From MA-ANB-1 sp965216445 (lineage in GTDB: Bacteria > Actinomycetota > Acidimicrobiia > Spongiisociales > ZC4RG35): a stretch of DNA of 64,000 bases. Location: contig OZ244166.1 in the NCBI GenBank assembly GCA_965216445.1, positions 1,860,001-1,924,000 of the forward strand, given 5' to 3'. Positions 24,556-32,451 of this stretch are shown here, piece after piece (the first letter of the stretch is position 1; each line of letters begins with the position of its first letter). Made by a program: the position numbers and the translations under genes. The notes under the pieces were generated by a model, which saw nothing but the letters and a program-made list of their open reading frames with translations, had not been told where the DNA came from and ran no database searches.

Positions 24556-25114
24556 CACCGACGCGAGACAACGGGGACCAAACGGCCGGCTGAGCAGGAT
24601 GGCCCGCGCTGTGACCGGCAAGGTCGTCGAGACGATCGACCCCGACACAATCGTCGACTACATCGACGTTGACCATCTGCTCGACCAAGTCGACGTCAAC
24701 CGCCTCCTCGATCGGATAGATCCGAATCGCCTTTTGGAGCGCGTCGACCCGGACACCCTTCTCGAGAAGGTCTCCGTGGATGAGCTTCTCGACAGGATTG
24801 ACGTCAATCAACTCCTCGATCGAGTGGACATCGACCGTCTCCTCGACCGCGTGGATATCGATCGGCTTGTTGAACGGGTGGATCTTGACGCGGCTCTGGC
24901 GAATGTCGACCTCGAAGCTGCGGTCCGCCGCTCTGGCGTTCCGGAAATCGTTGCAGAGAGTACGAGCCGTGTGGCCGGCTCGGCACTCGACCTGGCGCGA
25001 CGTCAGATTGTCGGTCTTGATGTTGTTGTCGATCGTCTCGCCAATCGAGTCATGCGCCGCAAGCCAGATGATCAGCCCGTTGGCCCGGTGTCGCTACTGC
25101 ACGGGGGATCGTGA
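24548..25114 (+). CDS. Nonapeptide-repeat protein with eleven DRVDxDRLL units
   Basis: A 188-residue protein that I recognise only as an architecture. After a short basic start it has eleven exact nine-residue units (residues 28-126) of the form D-R-(V/I)-D-x-(D/N)-x-L-L, then a variable tail with a helix and a basic C-terminus (RVMRRKPDDQ). With Val/Ile at position 3, Asp at 4 and Leu at 8-9, the units should stack as a regular solenoid or amphipathic helix array with acidic and basic faces. No membrane helix is obvious. ATG 24548 overlaps the upstream stop; the next gene overlaps its own stop (TGATG). It is likely a scaffold or membrane-surface adaptor for its two membrane neighbours. Confidence 0.78.
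   Translation: MSDTDARQRGPNGRLSRMARAVTGKVVETIDPDTIVDYIDVDHLLDQVDVNRLLDRIDPNRLLERVDPDTLLEKVSVDELLDRIDVNQLLDRVDIDRLLDRVDIDRLVERVDLDAALANVDLEAAVRRSGVPEIVAESTSRVAGSALDLARRQIVGLDVVVDRLANRVMRRKPDDQPVGPVSLLHGGS
24629..24925 (+). repeat. Eleven 27-bp coding repeats (nonapeptides)
   Basis: The 27-bp period is set by the protein; the DNA copies differ at many third positions, so this is old repetition rather than a recent DNA expansion. Consensus peptide DRVDIDRLL. Confidence 0.9.
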
Positions 25115-25653
25115 TGACAGCTCAACAACGACTCCAGGTTACGGGTCACTATGCCGGTGCCGTCAGCCGGGGCGCGGCCGCCCTTCTCGACGTCGGCATC
25201 GTCTTCGGCACTTTCACTCTGGGTGTGGCTGGCTTCAACCTCCTGTCGAAGGTCTTCTTCGGTTCGACCGGTGATGGACAAACAGGGCTTGTGTGGGTGG
25301 TGGCACTCGCCAGTTGGGCGTTTCTCTATGTCTTCGTGAGCCATGCCGTGGCAGGGCGCACAACGGGTAAGGGTATTGTCGGACTCCGGGTTGTTTCGTC
25401 CGAGGGAGCACCGCTGTCAGTCGGTTCCTCGCTGGCGAGGACTATCGCCCTGCCACTCAGCGTCGTCCCCATGGGTCTCGGATTGGTTGGGATCATCTTT
25501 CACAAAGAGCACCGGGCCCTTCACGACCTGATCGCCAAGACGGCCGTTGTTTATGACTGGGGCACGAGAGAAGCAGAGTTGCCGGCACCGCTTTCGGCTT
25601 TCATATCGCGGCAAGCTGGAAGTCAATACGCACCTGCACCGAAGGACCGCTAA
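25114..25653 (+). CDS. RDD-family membrane protein
   Basis: A 179-residue protein with the RDD signature: N-terminal YAGAVSRGAAALLDVGIVF holds the R-D of the first helix, and HRALHDLIAKTAVVYD near the end holds the conserved C-terminal HDLIAKT motif. About four membrane helices. Start by GTG 25111 or ATG 25114; I prefer ATG as TGATG overlap, and GGGGGA precedes it. It ends the operon with the membrane and nonapeptide-repeat genes. RDD proteins are variously linked to Na+/H+ exchange and cell-envelope processes; the exact role here is open. Confidence 0.85.
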   Translation: MTAQQRLQVTGHYAGAVSRGAAALLDVGIVFGTFTLGVAGFNLLSKVFFGSTGDGQTGLVWVVALASWAFLYVFVSHAVAGRTTGKGIVGLRVVSSEGAPLSVGSSLARTIALPLSVVPMGLGLVGIIFHKEHRALHDLIAKTAVVYDWGTREAELPAPLSAFISRQAGSQYAPAPKDR

Positions 25654-25700
25654 ATACCCCCGATCCTCGTCGGCGCCGACGGCTACAGCGGGTGTTGCTC

Positions 25701-27605
25701 CTATTGGACGCTGCCTATCGGTGAGGTTGTCTTTGAGTCGGCGTCAGCACCCTTGATGCGGGCAGCCCGATCAAGCTCGCGCTCGGCGAGAACAGCGTTG
25801 AGCGACGCCATCTGATCCTCGCTCACGGGGGGAAACTCGTAGGCGGCGTGCACAAAAGCCGCGGTATCTGCACGGTAGTCGTGTCCAAACGACTTGAACT
25901 CACCTGGGATTACCACCATCGCGTTCATTGCGTCGACCAGAACCTGCGTGAAGGTGATTATCGGTGTCCACGTCATCAGCTCCGAGACACCCCGCCCCCG
26001 AGCTCCGTCGAGCCAATCCGGTCTCTTCACCGCGGAGCGAAGCGACATCTGGGCTATAGGGTCGTTGTCGTGATCAACGACAATCGCTCGCAGGCCTGAC
26101 CTCTCTTCGGGATTCAACGCCTCAAACTGCTCGAACCGATCGAAGGCGCCAACGGTGCCCGGTGGAGTAAGTGGGTTTCTCCCCTCCCGCATACCGGTCT
26201 TGGACCACTTGGCCAGACCCGGCAACCCGAACCAGAGGGCTCGATGAATGCCGTAGTGCTCGAATCCTCCGAGGCCCTGATGCATGATCACGTCGGAGCT
26301 CGACCAAGCGCCGAGACTCTCACCAAATACAAGGACCCGGGGTCGGTCAGCTTCGGGGATGCCAGCGAGGCGTTGCCGGACGCCCCAGAGCAGCTGGCGG
26401 AACTGAGCGCGTCCCAGGGCAACTGATTGAACCTCTACAAACGAAGGTGCGCGTCCGTATTGGATGCACACGGTTGCGATGTCTCCTCTGGCCAGGATCT
26501 CCGCGGACTCGATCATCGTGTGGTCTACCCAACCAGTTCCAGTGGGCGAAACCAGGAGAAGATACTTTCGATCGAACCCACCGAGTCGCTCCAACTCCTC
26601 CAATGCCATTTCGGAGCGTCGGGTCGCATAGATCGGTTCGGACTGGTATCCGATGTACGTGCGAATTGGGTGTACGGCTCCCGACTCGCCGAGCGTCGCA
26701 TCAATGACGTCAGGTGTAACTACCTCACTGACATAACGACGCCCTTGCAACCCCAACTCCTCGAATGGTGAGATGCTCTGCGGACCGCCGGACACGAATC
26801 GGTTGGCCGGAGGAGCCGCAAAGGCGTCCTCGACCTTGCTGTTGTGGCTTGCCAGCTTGGAAACCAGAGAAAGGTACGCCGCCACTGCCCCGGCTCCCCA
26901 GATTGCAAGGTTGAACCCGAAACCAATCATTCGATGACCACGAGACTCCCCCATGTAGTCGACCAGGGAACGCTGTGAAGTGCGAAACCCGTAAGCGCCT
27001 ACCCGCCCGAGAGAGCTGACGGCGGCACCGATGGCGATGGAGGGAAGGAGGTCGGCCGGCTTGTCGTCCTCGGTCCATCGTCCCATCACACCGTTGCGTG
27101 TGTTGAGTTCGCTGGCCCATCTACTGGCGACGAAGGCGAACCCGCCGAGGCCGGTCACGATGGGTACGACCGGCGCAGACGTCTTCTGAGACACGTCTTT
27201 ACCTGCTTCGTGAATAATGCCTCCCAGGGCTCCCAGGTAGACAAGGCGTCCCGAAGTTCGAAGTGCAGCCCGCCCGGTGGTCTCGTCGGGCTCTTCGGAG
27301 ATCCGAGAAACAGCACCGCCGCCCGCAGCCATCAATCCGCGAACTACGAACTTCCAAACCAAAGGAGAGTCTTCAGGAGCGAAGCTTCGAGCCATCGTGT
27401 CCACAGTTGCGCCCACTGCTCGGGCCGAGAGCACGGCCAATGCGCCGGCCACACCCTGGTGCATCGATTTGCGTGGCATCAACGACGGCCCAAAGGAGTC
27501 AAGGGCAGCGCTGGCGGCCAGAGGTCCCGCCGGTCCGTTGGTTATGGGGTTCAGCCAGTTGGAGAAAGCTATGGCAGCGTTGACAGTCCGACTGGTCAGA
27601 CTCAA
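25701..27605 (-). CDS. Membrane-linked alpha/beta-hydrolase (COG4425 / Abhydrolase_9 type)
   Basis: A 634-residue protein. The N-terminal half carries several hydrophobic helices with an Abhydrolase_9_N-like layout; the C-terminal half is an alpha/beta-hydrolase with the nucleophile elbow VLVFGESLGAWSS (GxSxG form GESLG). RYVSEVVTPDVIDATLG and HPIRTYIGYQSEP are typical of this family in actinobacteria, often called predicted membrane hydrolases. A TTG start at 27605 is supported by GGAGAGG 8 nt upstream; the ATG that overlaps it is out of frame and quickly stops. The natural ester or lipid substrate is unknown. Confidence 0.87.
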   Translation of the reverse strand: MSLTSRTVNAAIAFSNWLNPITNGPAGPLAASAALDSFGPSLMPRKSMHQGVAGALAVLSARAVGATVDTMARSFAPEDSPLVWKFVVRGLMAAGGGAVSRISEEPDETTGRAALRTSGRLVYLGALGGIIHEAGKDVSQKTSAPVVPIVTGLGGFAFVASRWASELNTRNGVMGRWTEDDKPADLLPSIAIGAAVSSLGRVGAYGFRTSQRSLVDYMGESRGHRMIGFGFNLAIWGAGAVAAYLSLVSKLASHNSKVEDAFAAPPANRFVSGGPQSISPFEELGLQGRRYVSEVVTPDVIDATLGESGAVHPIRTYIGYQSEPIYATRRSEMALEELERLGGFDRKYLLLVSPTGTGWVDHTMIESAEILARGDIATVCIQYGRAPSFVEVQSVALGRAQFRQLLWGVRQRLAGIPEADRPRVLVFGESLGAWSSSDVIMHQGLGGFEHYGIHRALWFGLPGLAKWSKTGMREGRNPLTPPGTVGAFDRFEQFEALNPEERSGLRAIVVDHDNDPIAQMSLRSAVKRPDWLDGARGRGVSELMTWTPIITFTQVLVDAMNAMVVIPGEFKSFGHDYRADTAAFVHAAYEFPPVSEDQMASLNAVLAERELDRAARIKGADADSKTTSPIGSVQ

Positions 27606-27666
27606 ATCATCTTCCTCTCCGTTGGGTCAGGGCAATATACCCAAGTGGGATGGCGGCGCCAGCCCG

Positions 27667-29295
27667 CTAGTTGTCTGCGTTGAATGTGAAGACGTCACGA
27701 GGAACCAGGAACACCTCGACATCGACTACCCGACCAAGGGCTTGAGCCAGTGACTCCGCAAGATCCTCCACCGGAGGTGGGGTTTCGGGACCGGCGACGG
27801 TGACCGTCACCTTATTCGGGTCGACCGACGAAGTGATTCGAACCAACTCCGTCCCGTCAAGCCAGGAGTCAATCTCGGCATTCGCGGCGTTGGTGCCCTC
27901 TATCTCTGCCGCGTAGGTCTCGCTGCTCAAGCCGAGGACGCCGACCACGAGTATGGCGAGGGCGCCCACCATCGTCAGACTCTTCCGCACCCACTGCGCC
28001 TTGCGACGAAGTTGAAGGACTGGCACAACACCGGTGATTACGAACACCAAAGCACCGACTAGGAGAATCGCGACCAGGTTGGTCACGAAGAGGAGCATGG
28101 CGCCGGCGGCCTGGACCCAGTCGTTCTGCGAGATCATGAGCCCCACAACCGCTAAAGGTGGGACCAGCGCAATCGCAACGGCGACGCCGGGCAAGGAGTC
28201 CGATACGTCAGGCCGGGAAAGAGCAAATCCGCCAGCGCCACCGGCCGCTATGGCAATCGCAAGGTCGACCAAGGTCGGTCCAACTCTCGATGCCACTTCT
28301 GAGTTCAGGGTCGGTGAGATCTCGACGCCGTAGATCCACCCGAACACAACCGCCAGACCGATAGACAGGCCGATACCGCCCAGGGCAACCAGGGCTGAGG
28401 TCGTTGCTCGTCGCGGCCAACCCATCACCATGGCGAGGGCTGTACCCATCAAAGGAATCATCAGCGGTGCGACGAGCATTGCCCCGATCACAACGGCCGT
28501 GGATTCGGCGATGATGCCGAAAGAAGCGATGCCGGTGGCAAACGCCATCAGGGCAAAGAACCTCGAGAGACGCCTTGTCGCCTCCGGGCCCTCGTAGAAG
28601 ATCTGGCCGTACAGCTGGAGTCGATCGTCGGCCGTGTGTGGGCGGGTCTGAAGCCACTCCAAGGTGGAGGGCCAGATCTCGCCAAGCATGAAGACGCGCC
28701 CATCACTCCGAAGGTTCATGACAACCGCGAGCAATCCGCCCAGCAGCAGGTAGAAGGAGACAAGAAGAACTGCTATTCCCAGCAGACGTTCAGGCGAGAG
28801 AAGTAGCGAAACTCCGATGGCGGCAGCGAGACCTGGTGCGATCAACAAATCGGCCCGAGATCCCCTCGGGTGGGTGCGGAAAACTCTTACACCTGTCGTG
28901 AGCCCCCAAAGAATCAGGAACCCGCCTGCGAGGAACCCCAGTTCATCGATCGAGAATCTCGGGAGGAACAGGAGAGCAAAGGCCGAGGCAAGCGCGGCAA
29001 CAATGGGGATAGTCCTGACCCCGCCCACACCACCGGTACGAACCATCTCCATGAGGCCCACAACTGCCCAAACGATGAATAGTGCCGCGAGCGCTGCCGA
29101 TAACCGCTCTTCGGACCGACCTTGTAGAAGTACCAGCCCCAATCCAACTGCCAGAAAGCCGTACAGGACCGGGACGGACACCAGCCGCGACCAATCGATC
29201 TGTCCTCCCAAATCGAGGACTGAGTCCTCTTGATCCTGGAACTCGGGCGCATCGAGGTCGAGAAGGTGCGGTTTCCCGAGTTGTGAGTCTTCCAT
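27667..29295 (-). CDS. DUF389 membrane protein with HdeD-like N-terminal part
   Basis: A 542-residue polytopic protein. Roughly residues 25-200 resemble HdeD-type (DUF308) helix pairs; residues about 240-450 are a DUF389 domain (SFGIIAESTAVVIGAMLVAPLMIPLMGTA), with a C-terminal external tail of about 90 residues. Family function is unknown, though DUF389 proteins have been linked to ion or stress responses. I chose ATG 29295, which has GGAGG upstream, over the TTG at 29337. Confidence 0.85.
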   Translation of the reverse strand: MEDSQLGKPHLLDLDAPEFQDQEDSVLDLGGQIDWSRLVSVPVLYGFLAVGLGLVLLQGRSEERLSAALAALFIVWAVVGLMEMVRTGGVGGVRTIPIVAALASAFALLFLPRFSIDELGFLAGGFLILWGLTTGVRVFRTHPRGSRADLLIAPGLAAAIGVSLLLSPERLLGIAVLLVSFYLLLGGLLAVVMNLRSDGRVFMLGEIWPSTLEWLQTRPHTADDRLQLYGQIFYEGPEATRRLSRFFALMAFATGIASFGIIAESTAVVIGAMLVAPLMIPLMGTALAMVMGWPRRATTSALVALGGIGLSIGLAVVFGWIYGVEISPTLNSEVASRVGPTLVDLAIAIAAGGAGGFALSRPDVSDSLPGVAVAIALVPPLAVVGLMISQNDWVQAAGAMLLFVTNLVAILLVGALVFVITGVVPVLQLRRKAQWVRKSLTMVGALAILVVGVLGLSSETYAAEIEGTNAANAEIDSWLDGTELVRITSSVDPNKVTVTVAGPETPPPVEDLAESLAQALGRVVDVEVFLVPRDVFTFNADN

Positions 29296-29463
29296 CCCGT
29301 CCAACGCCTCCGTATCCGCGTAGCTGATGCAATTCAAGTCTCAAGTGACCAAATCTCGATGACAATCGAGCCATCGGATCCGCCGCTTGTTACCGGGACC
29401 GGACCGGCTGAGTCGCCTTCATACGACAAACGACTAGGTTCTCCCCACGGAAAGGACTTGCAT

Positions 29464-29889
29464 ATGGGCCTTGGGCCAATCGAACTCATCTTCATCAGAT
29501 TTCCGGGAAGCCAATTCAACGGGCAGGTACTACCCGCGCTCGAGGATGTCGTAGACCGCGACATCGTTTCGATCATTGACTGCCTCCTGGTGACCAAGAC
29601 GCCGGACGGCGAAATCGAACTGTTGGAGATTGAGGACGTCGGCGGCAACGAAGACGTACAAGCTCTCCGTGAGTTCGTCAGCGAGACCAACGGCCTGATC
29701 AGCGATGAAGACGTTGAGGAGTTCGCATGGTCACTCGAGCCCGGGGACTCCGCAGCCGCTTTGGTATTCGAACACACGTGGGCCAAACCGTTCCGTGATG
29801 CCATCGTCTCTTCGGGAGGAGAGCTGGTTGGATCCCTGCGGATACCCGGTCGAGTAGCGGACGAAGTTCTCGCCGCGATTACGGAGTAG
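29464..29889 (+). CDS. DUF6325-like small protein
   Basis: A 141-residue soluble protein with a MGLGPIELIFIRFPGSQF start and IDCLLVTKTPDGEIELLEIED core, the pattern of the actinobacterial DUF6325 family. ATG 29464 follows GGAAAGGA; the open frame to 29359 is probably leader DNA. The next gene, a SHOCT protein, begins 9 bp after the stop, and this pairing recurs in actinobacteria. Role unknown. It may bind membranes or another SHOCT partner. Confidence 0.8.
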   Translation: MGLGPIELIFIRFPGSQFNGQVLPALEDVVDRDIVSIIDCLLVTKTPDGEIELLEIEDVGGNEDVQALREFVSETNGLISDEDVEEFAWSLEPGDSAAALVFEHTWAKPFRDAIVSSGGELVGSLRIPGRVADEVLAAITE

Positions 29890-29898
29890 GAGGAGAAC

Positions 29899-30228
29899 AT
29901 GCGAAGAAGAGGACGACCCGGCCTGGTCGGGACGATGGCACGGACTGCCGTTATCACGGGCACTGCGACTGCCGTACACGGAAACATGGCTCAGAGGAGG
30001 CAGGCACAGGCACAGGCAGGAGCTGAACAACAAGCTGCCCAACAAGCGGCCTACGAATCGCAGGCTCAGGTTGCCGACATGCAGGCCCAGATCAGCTCAA
30101 TGCAGGCACAACAACCACCGGCAGAGGACGACATGTTGTCCAAGCTGAAGTCACTCGGAGAACTGCATAGTTCGGGCATTCTCACCGACGAGGAGTTTGC
30201 CGCGGCGAAAGCCAAACTTCTCGCCTAG
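29899..30228 (+). CDS. SHOCT-domain protein
   Basis: A 109-residue protein: short basic N-terminus, a hydrophobic alanine/threonine-rich stretch, a Gln/Ala-rich coiled-coil-like linker (residues about 30-70) and a C-terminal SHOCT domain (KLKSLGELHSSGILTDEEFAAAKAKLLA, longer than quoted is avoided by noting the LTDEEFAAAKAKLL core). GTAGGAGGAG precedes ATG 29899. SHOCT domains are small oligomerisation modules. It is probably the partner of the DUF6325 protein upstream. Confidence 0.87.
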   Translation: MRRRGRPGLVGTMARTAVITGTATAVHGNMAQRRQAQAQAGAEQQAAQQAAYESQAQVADMQAQISSMQAQQPPAEDDMLSKLKSLGELHSSGILTDEEFAAAKAKLLA

Positions 30229-30258
30229 CTCCGTCGACCCGTGGTTCCGGAAACTGCG

Positions 30259-31149
30259 TCAGCGGACTGCTTCCCGGTGCCAGGCCCCAATCAGCTCAGC
30301 CACGCCCGACGGATCATCTGACATTGGGAAGTGATTACCTCCCGGGATCACCTTTTCCCAAGCATGGGGAAAGTAATCGCCGAACTTGGCCTGGAATCCG
30401 AACGGATCATTCTTTTCTCCATAGATTGTCAGTGCGGGCTTCGCTCCGAGAACACCACCAAGACTTGCTTCGACCTCGGCCAAAAAGTCCGTCTCGCGGC
30501 GGGCCGCGCCAATCAGGTCGTGAAAACGCCGTCGCTGACCCTTGGTCGCAAACCCTGTAAGAAACGCACGTCTCGCCGAATCGCCGAGCTGTCGACCAAT
30601 TCCTGACGCGCCTGAGGACAGCTTGGGAATGGCGTTGGTCGCGACGTTGAGAGCTCGCACCGGCGCACTATCCATCAGGGCAAACATCGTCCGAAGGGAT
30701 GCGACATGTGGTGGCCAACCAAATGTGTTCATCAGCACGAGACCGTCGACCGCTTCAGGATTGCGCATCGCCGAGCCCAACCCGACTGCGCCGCCCAAGT
30801 CGTGAAGTACAAAGGTGAACTCGACCAGCTCGAGGTGATTGATGAAGGCATCGAGCAGGACCGAATCCGATTCAAGGCTTGCCTCGCCGCTGTCAGCCGG
30901 CGAAAGCCCCGATCCGGGAAAATCAAGTGTCAATACCCGGAACTCACGAGAGAGTTTCCCAATCAGCTGCCCCCATATGTAAGACCACATGCCGTCGTGG
31001 ACAAGGACCAGAACCGGGCCATCACCCTCGTCTGTATATGCGACGGTTTTGTCTCCAATTCGGGCGCCGCGGATTTGGTAAGGCCAGACCTCGACTGGCA
31101 GCTCGTTTGGGCGCTCGATTGAAGTCACGCCTGGGTCATGGGTTGTCAT
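30259..31149 (-). CDS. Alpha/beta-hydrolase with Asp nucleophile
   Basis: A 296-residue alpha/beta-fold enzyme. The HDG oxyanion motif (LVHDGMWS), the nucleophile elbow LHDLGGAVG with Asp, and the late base histidine NHFPMSDDP are visible. An Asp nucleophile is seen in haloalkane dehalogenases, fluoroacetate dehalogenases and epoxide hydrolases; the Trp that usually follows Asp in haloalkane dehalogenases is Leu here, so dehalogenase activity is not assured. AAGGAG precedes ATG 31149. A TetR gene lies upstream on the same strand and probably controls it. Confidence 0.82.
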   Translation of the reverse strand: MTTHDPGVTSIERPNELPVEVWPYQIRGARIGDKTVAYTDEGDGPVLVLVHDGMWSYIWGQLIGKLSREFRVLTLDFPGSGLSPADSGEASLESDSVLLDAFINHLELVEFTFVLHDLGGAVGLGSAMRNPEAVDGLVLMNTFGWPPHVASLRTMFALMDSAPVRALNVATNAIPKLSSGASGIGRQLGDSARRAFLTGFATKGQRRRFHDLIGAARRETDFLAEVEASLGGVLGAKPALTIYGEKNDPFGFQAKFGDYFPHAWEKVIPGGNHFPMSDDPSGVAELIGAWHREAVR

Positions 31150-31167
31150 AGAATCTCCTTGATTCGT

Positions 31168-31184
31168 GCGGTGCGTAGCACCGC
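31168..31184. other. Hairpin between TetR and hydrolase genes
   Basis: GCGGTGC and GCACCGC form a perfect 7-bp stem with a 3-nt loop, 19 nt before the hydrolase ATG. It could be an attenuating hairpin, or an operator. Confidence 0.35.
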
Positions 31185-31264
31185 GGGAATGGGTGGTTCC
31201 TCCGTCAGTCTTTTCTACGGGTTGGCGGAGAACCGCTGTTTCACTTCGGACACAGTCTTCGTCT

Positions 31265-31879
31265 CTACCCCCCTTCGGCCCTGGCTGTCATGAGAGGTAC
31301 GGTGACGTTCAGGAGTCTCCCCAGGTTTTTGTCGATGTCGTCACCGAGCAACCGTTCCCCGTCGGGTCCCTCGGCACCAACAAATAGGAAGACGACAATG
31401 CCGACGATGCAATGCAGGCGCCACACGATCTCTGCGCGGGGCAGCTCCGGAAGTGCGCGCTCGAACTCGGCGATAAAACGATCGCTGTTGTCGGCGAACT
31501 GACGACCTGCCACCCTCATCATTAGATCGGATCCCTCCGTGTACATCCGTGCGACAAATCTGGGAAGCTGCGGGTCGCGCTCGCGGAGTTTCTCGATCAC
31601 CTCAAGATCCGGACGCAGGAAGGCGGCCAACAGGTCTCTTGCGCCACGGTCCGCCGGTGTTATTTCGTCAAGGAGCTCCGTCCGCCGCGAAGTTATTGGA
31701 ACGACAATGTCGTCGAGGATTTCTACCAAGAGCTTCTCTTTGGATCCAAAGTGATAGTTCACAGCTGCGATGTTGACACCGGCAACTTCGGTGATCTCAC
31801 GTAGAGAAGTACCCGAATACCCCTGTCTCGCGAAGAGACTCTCCGCGGCCCGGATTATCTGATGTTTGGTTCCGGACAC
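31265..31879 (-). CDS. TetR-family regulator
   Basis: A 204-residue repressor. The N-terminal helix-turn-helix is IIRAAESLFARQGYSGTSLREI with the recognition part GVNIAAVNYHFGSKEKLL, as in typical TetR proteins. The C-terminal half is a ligand domain with a hydrophobic VWRLHCIVGIVVFLFV helix. A near-palindrome (31892-31920) sits 13 nt upstream of the ATG, which indicates autoregulation. The downstream hydrolase is the likely target. The ligand is unknown. Confidence 0.9.
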   Translation of the reverse strand: MSGTKHQIIRAAESLFARQGYSGTSLREITEVAGVNIAAVNYHFGSKEKLLVEILDDIVVPITSRRTELLDEITPADRGARDLLAAFLRPDLEVIEKLRERDPQLPRFVARMYTEGSDLMMRVAGRQFADNSDRFIAEFERALPELPRAEIVWRLHCIVGIVVFLFVGAEGPDGERLLGDDIDKNLGRLLNVTVPLMTARAEGG

Positions 31880-31891
31880 GTGCAGATCCTC

Positions 31892-31920
31892 TCAAACGTT
31901 CGATTGAATCATACGTTTGA
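31892..31920. promoter_or_regulatory. TetR operator candidate
   Basis: TCAAACG (31892-31898) and CGTTTGA (31914-31920) are inverted arms; allowing a few mismatches the symmetry extends inward through the central 15 bp. It sits just upstream of the TetR ATG, a typical position for an autorepressing operator. Confidence 0.6.
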
Positions 31921-32071
31921 TTTGTTTGTGCGTCAAGCAACAAAAGGGCCGCGCCACCTCCACATACACACTGATCACACCAACCGTCATCACCGCGACG
32001 ATCCGGACCAGCCAGAACCCGGAGCTCGAGGCGGGACGCATCGTTTCAGCCCACAACTGCCAGAAGTGTCG

Positions 32072-32344
32072 CTATTCGACGCCGGTGCTCCGGCCTGACT
32101 TCCAATGTCCCTTTTCGGGATGGCGTAGACGATGGATGAAGATGGCTCCCAATATCGGTGCGCCTACCTGGATTGCCGCTGCAACAAAGCCGACGAAGGG
32201 CTGCTGACGGAAGACTTCCAGAGGACTCACGTCGTATCCGATTCCCACAGCAATGATGAAGTTGACGGCCACGACTGCCCCAACGACAAGACCGCCGAAG
32301 CCTCCGATCAGACAGCTCCACAGCCGATCATGTGAACTCCTCAT
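32072..32344 (-). CDS. Small two-helix membrane protein
   Basis: A 90-residue protein with two hydrophobic helices (IGGFGGLVVGAVVAVNFIIAV and VGFVAAAIQVGAPILGAIFI) and basic ends. No family recognised. The start ATG 32344 has no clear ribosome site, so the coding call rests on length, codon pattern and sensible membrane topology. It stands between TetR and pgi. Confidence 0.5.
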   Translation of the reverse strand: MRSSHDRLWSCLIGGFGGLVVGAVVAVNFIIAVGIGYDVSPLEVFRQQPFVGFVAAAIQVGAPILGAIFIHRLRHPEKGHWKSGRSTGVE

Positions 32345-32360
32345 GACCCGAGTCTCTTGG

Positions 32361-32396
32361 ATACTGACGACCCGAACCAGAGGCTTTGGTCAGTAT
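32361..32396 (-). terminator. Hairpin downstream of pgi
   Basis: ATACTGAC (32361-32368) pairs perfectly with GTCAGTAT (32389-32396); a 20-nt loop separates them. It follows pgi on the same strand and could end its transcript. No T tract. Confidence 0.4.
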
Positions 32397-32451
32397 CAGT
32401 CGGGATCAGATGGCAAGCTGATTCACCGAAGAGGCTTGCCAAAGGAGCGGA

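Noticed and set aside
24629..24925. 27-bp periodic DNA that could pass for a short CRISPR-like array
   Set aside because: The period is exactly nine codons, with variable third positions, inside a clear gene; there are no unique spacers.
28817..29233. 138-codon plus-strand frame opposite the DUF389 gene
   Set aside because: Pure shadow of the membrane gene; no start signal and unnatural composition.
30259..31149. Firm call as haloalkane dehalogenase
   Set aside because: Asp nucleophile is present but the halide-stabilising Trp after it is Leu, so the activity is left open.
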